A DNA stretch of 64,000 bases from Fen-1298 sp050015675 (lineage in GTDB: Bacteria; Bacteroidota; Ignavibacteria; UBA10030), in the NCBI GenBank assembly GCA_050015675.1, contig JBEKAY010000001.1, forward strand, positions 248,001 through 312,000. Reading direction: 5' to 3'. Below, in pieces: positions 63,544 through 64,000 of this stretch (position 1 is the stretch's first letter; each line of letters begins with the position of its first letter). A program made the translations under genes and the position numbers. The notes beneath the pieces were generated by a model, which ran no database searches, was not told the DNA's origin, and was given only the letters and a program-made list of their open reading frames with translations.

Positions 63544-64000
63544 ATGAAGACATCTACGATATCACTCTCCCTTGTTTTTATATTCATCACAATGGGTTCT
63601 GTTTCTCTTGCCCAAGATGTTTTTCTAAAAGGCAGATCAGCAATTGAACTCAACCTCGGCTTTTGGGGAGGAGCGAAGGCATCGAATACAATCGGACCCA
63701 CAGGGATTCAATCTGAAGCGGGAACCAACGGTTTTGTGGGCGGACTCGGTTATTCATACTGGCTAAGGGAAAACCTTTCATTGACGGTGACCGCCAGCCT
63801 GCTATCAGCGCAAGCAAATACGACCTTTAGTACTTTCAATGTCACACAGCAAGCCAGTACTGTTGTTCCATTACTACTTGGTCTTCGATTCTACATTCCC
63901 GAACCCGAGTCTGGTGAGAACATCCGTCCATTCCTTTCAGCCGCAGTCGGGACTTACTTCGGATCAGAAGCAACCAGCGCACTGCTTTTTCAGCAAGCAC
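63544..64000 (+). CDS. outer-membrane beta-barrel protein, partial at window end
   Basis: An ATG with GGAGAT upstream opens a frame that runs past the window edge (152 codons seen). It has a signal peptide ('MKTSTISLSLVFIFITMGSV' then 'SLAQD') and a beta-barrel-type sequence: 'AIELNLGFWGGAKASNTIGP', 'GGLGYSYWLRENLSLTVTAS', 'VVPLLLGLRFYIPEPESGEN'. The family is that of OmpW/OprF-like 8-strand barrels, but no closer call is possible. It follows the TonB receptor by 100 bases and may belong to the same regulated unit. Confidence 0.78.
   Translation, partial: MKTSTISLSLVFIFITMGSVSLAQDVFLKGRSAIELNLGFWGGAKASNTIGPTGIQSEAGTNGFVGGLGYSYWLRENLSLTVTASLLSAQANTTFSTFNVTQQASTVVPLLLGLRFYIPEPESGENIRPFLSAAVGTYFGSEATSALLFQQA

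Overview
The window looks like chromosome from a Gram-negative member of the Bacteroidota/Chlorobiota/Ignavibacteriota side of the tree. The evidence is: three secreted proteins ending in the type IX secretion (T9SS) 'NYPNPFNP' sorting domain; an LptD-like outer-membrane protein; two carboxypeptidase-regulatory-type TonB receptors, one with DUF4249 and one with an ECF sigma/FecR pair; a GldA/GldF/GldG-like ABC module; and PpiC/SurA periplasmic chaperones. Many genes have usable Shine-Dalgarno sequences (GGAGG, AAGGAG), and GTG/TTG starts occur, which fits an Ignavibacteria-like lineage better than classical Bacteroidia. The taxon is an inference; no rRNA is present.

Layout. 0-7.5 kb: a J-domain-like remnant, a T9SS cargo protein, serine biosynthesis (serC divergent from serA plus DUF1015), a B12-type radical SAM enzyme and a DUF4159 protein. 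7.5-18 kb: a large DUF4175 coiled-coil membrane protein, a small membrane protein and an overlapping addA-like/addB-like helicase-nuclease pair. 18-22 kb: a lipoprotein and a TonB receptor/DUF4249 pair. 22.6-29.7 kb: a run of small unrelated genes, all on the minus strand, separated by attC-like recombination boxes (GCCTAACGG/CCGTTAGGC). This resembles an integron gene-cassette array without a visible integrase and is the most unusual part of the window. 30-32.6 kb: a T9SS protein and a six-hairpin-glycosidase-like protein. 33-37.4 kb: ABC ATPase, permease, GldG-like and DUF4340 genes. 37.5-47.6 kb: three PpiC/SurA-type foldases, MoxR ATPase, a T9SS subtilase, a vWA membrane protein and a small envelope protein. 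47.8-50.4 kb: lptD-like. 50.5-53.7 kb: clpX-clpP-tig on the minus strand. Around 53.8 kb: tRNA-Leu(UAG) nested in a second tRNA-Leu-like sequence. 54-58 kb: a TPR protein, a site-2 protease and lysA. 58.4-64 kb: a GNAT-like protein, ECF sigma factor, FecR anti-sigma, STN-type TonB receptor and a beta-barrel protein cut by the window edge.

How the genes work together. Much of the window serves the cell envelope: outer-membrane transport (TonB systems), LPS insertion (LptD), periplasmic folding (PpiC/SurA), secreted T9SS cargo and a GldA-type exporter. Core housekeeping is represented by Ser and Lys biosynthesis, Clp/trigger-factor protein quality control and AddAB-type DNA repair.

The DNA between genes carries several families of dispersed palindromic repeats. 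One copy lies inside the addA-like reading frame, and an inverted pair of MITE-like elements sits 9 kb apart on either side of the cassette region. Small gene remnants (J-domain, a methylase-type C-terminal tail, a T9SS C-terminal domain, a frameshifted two-TM protein) mark the places where the region has been rearranged.
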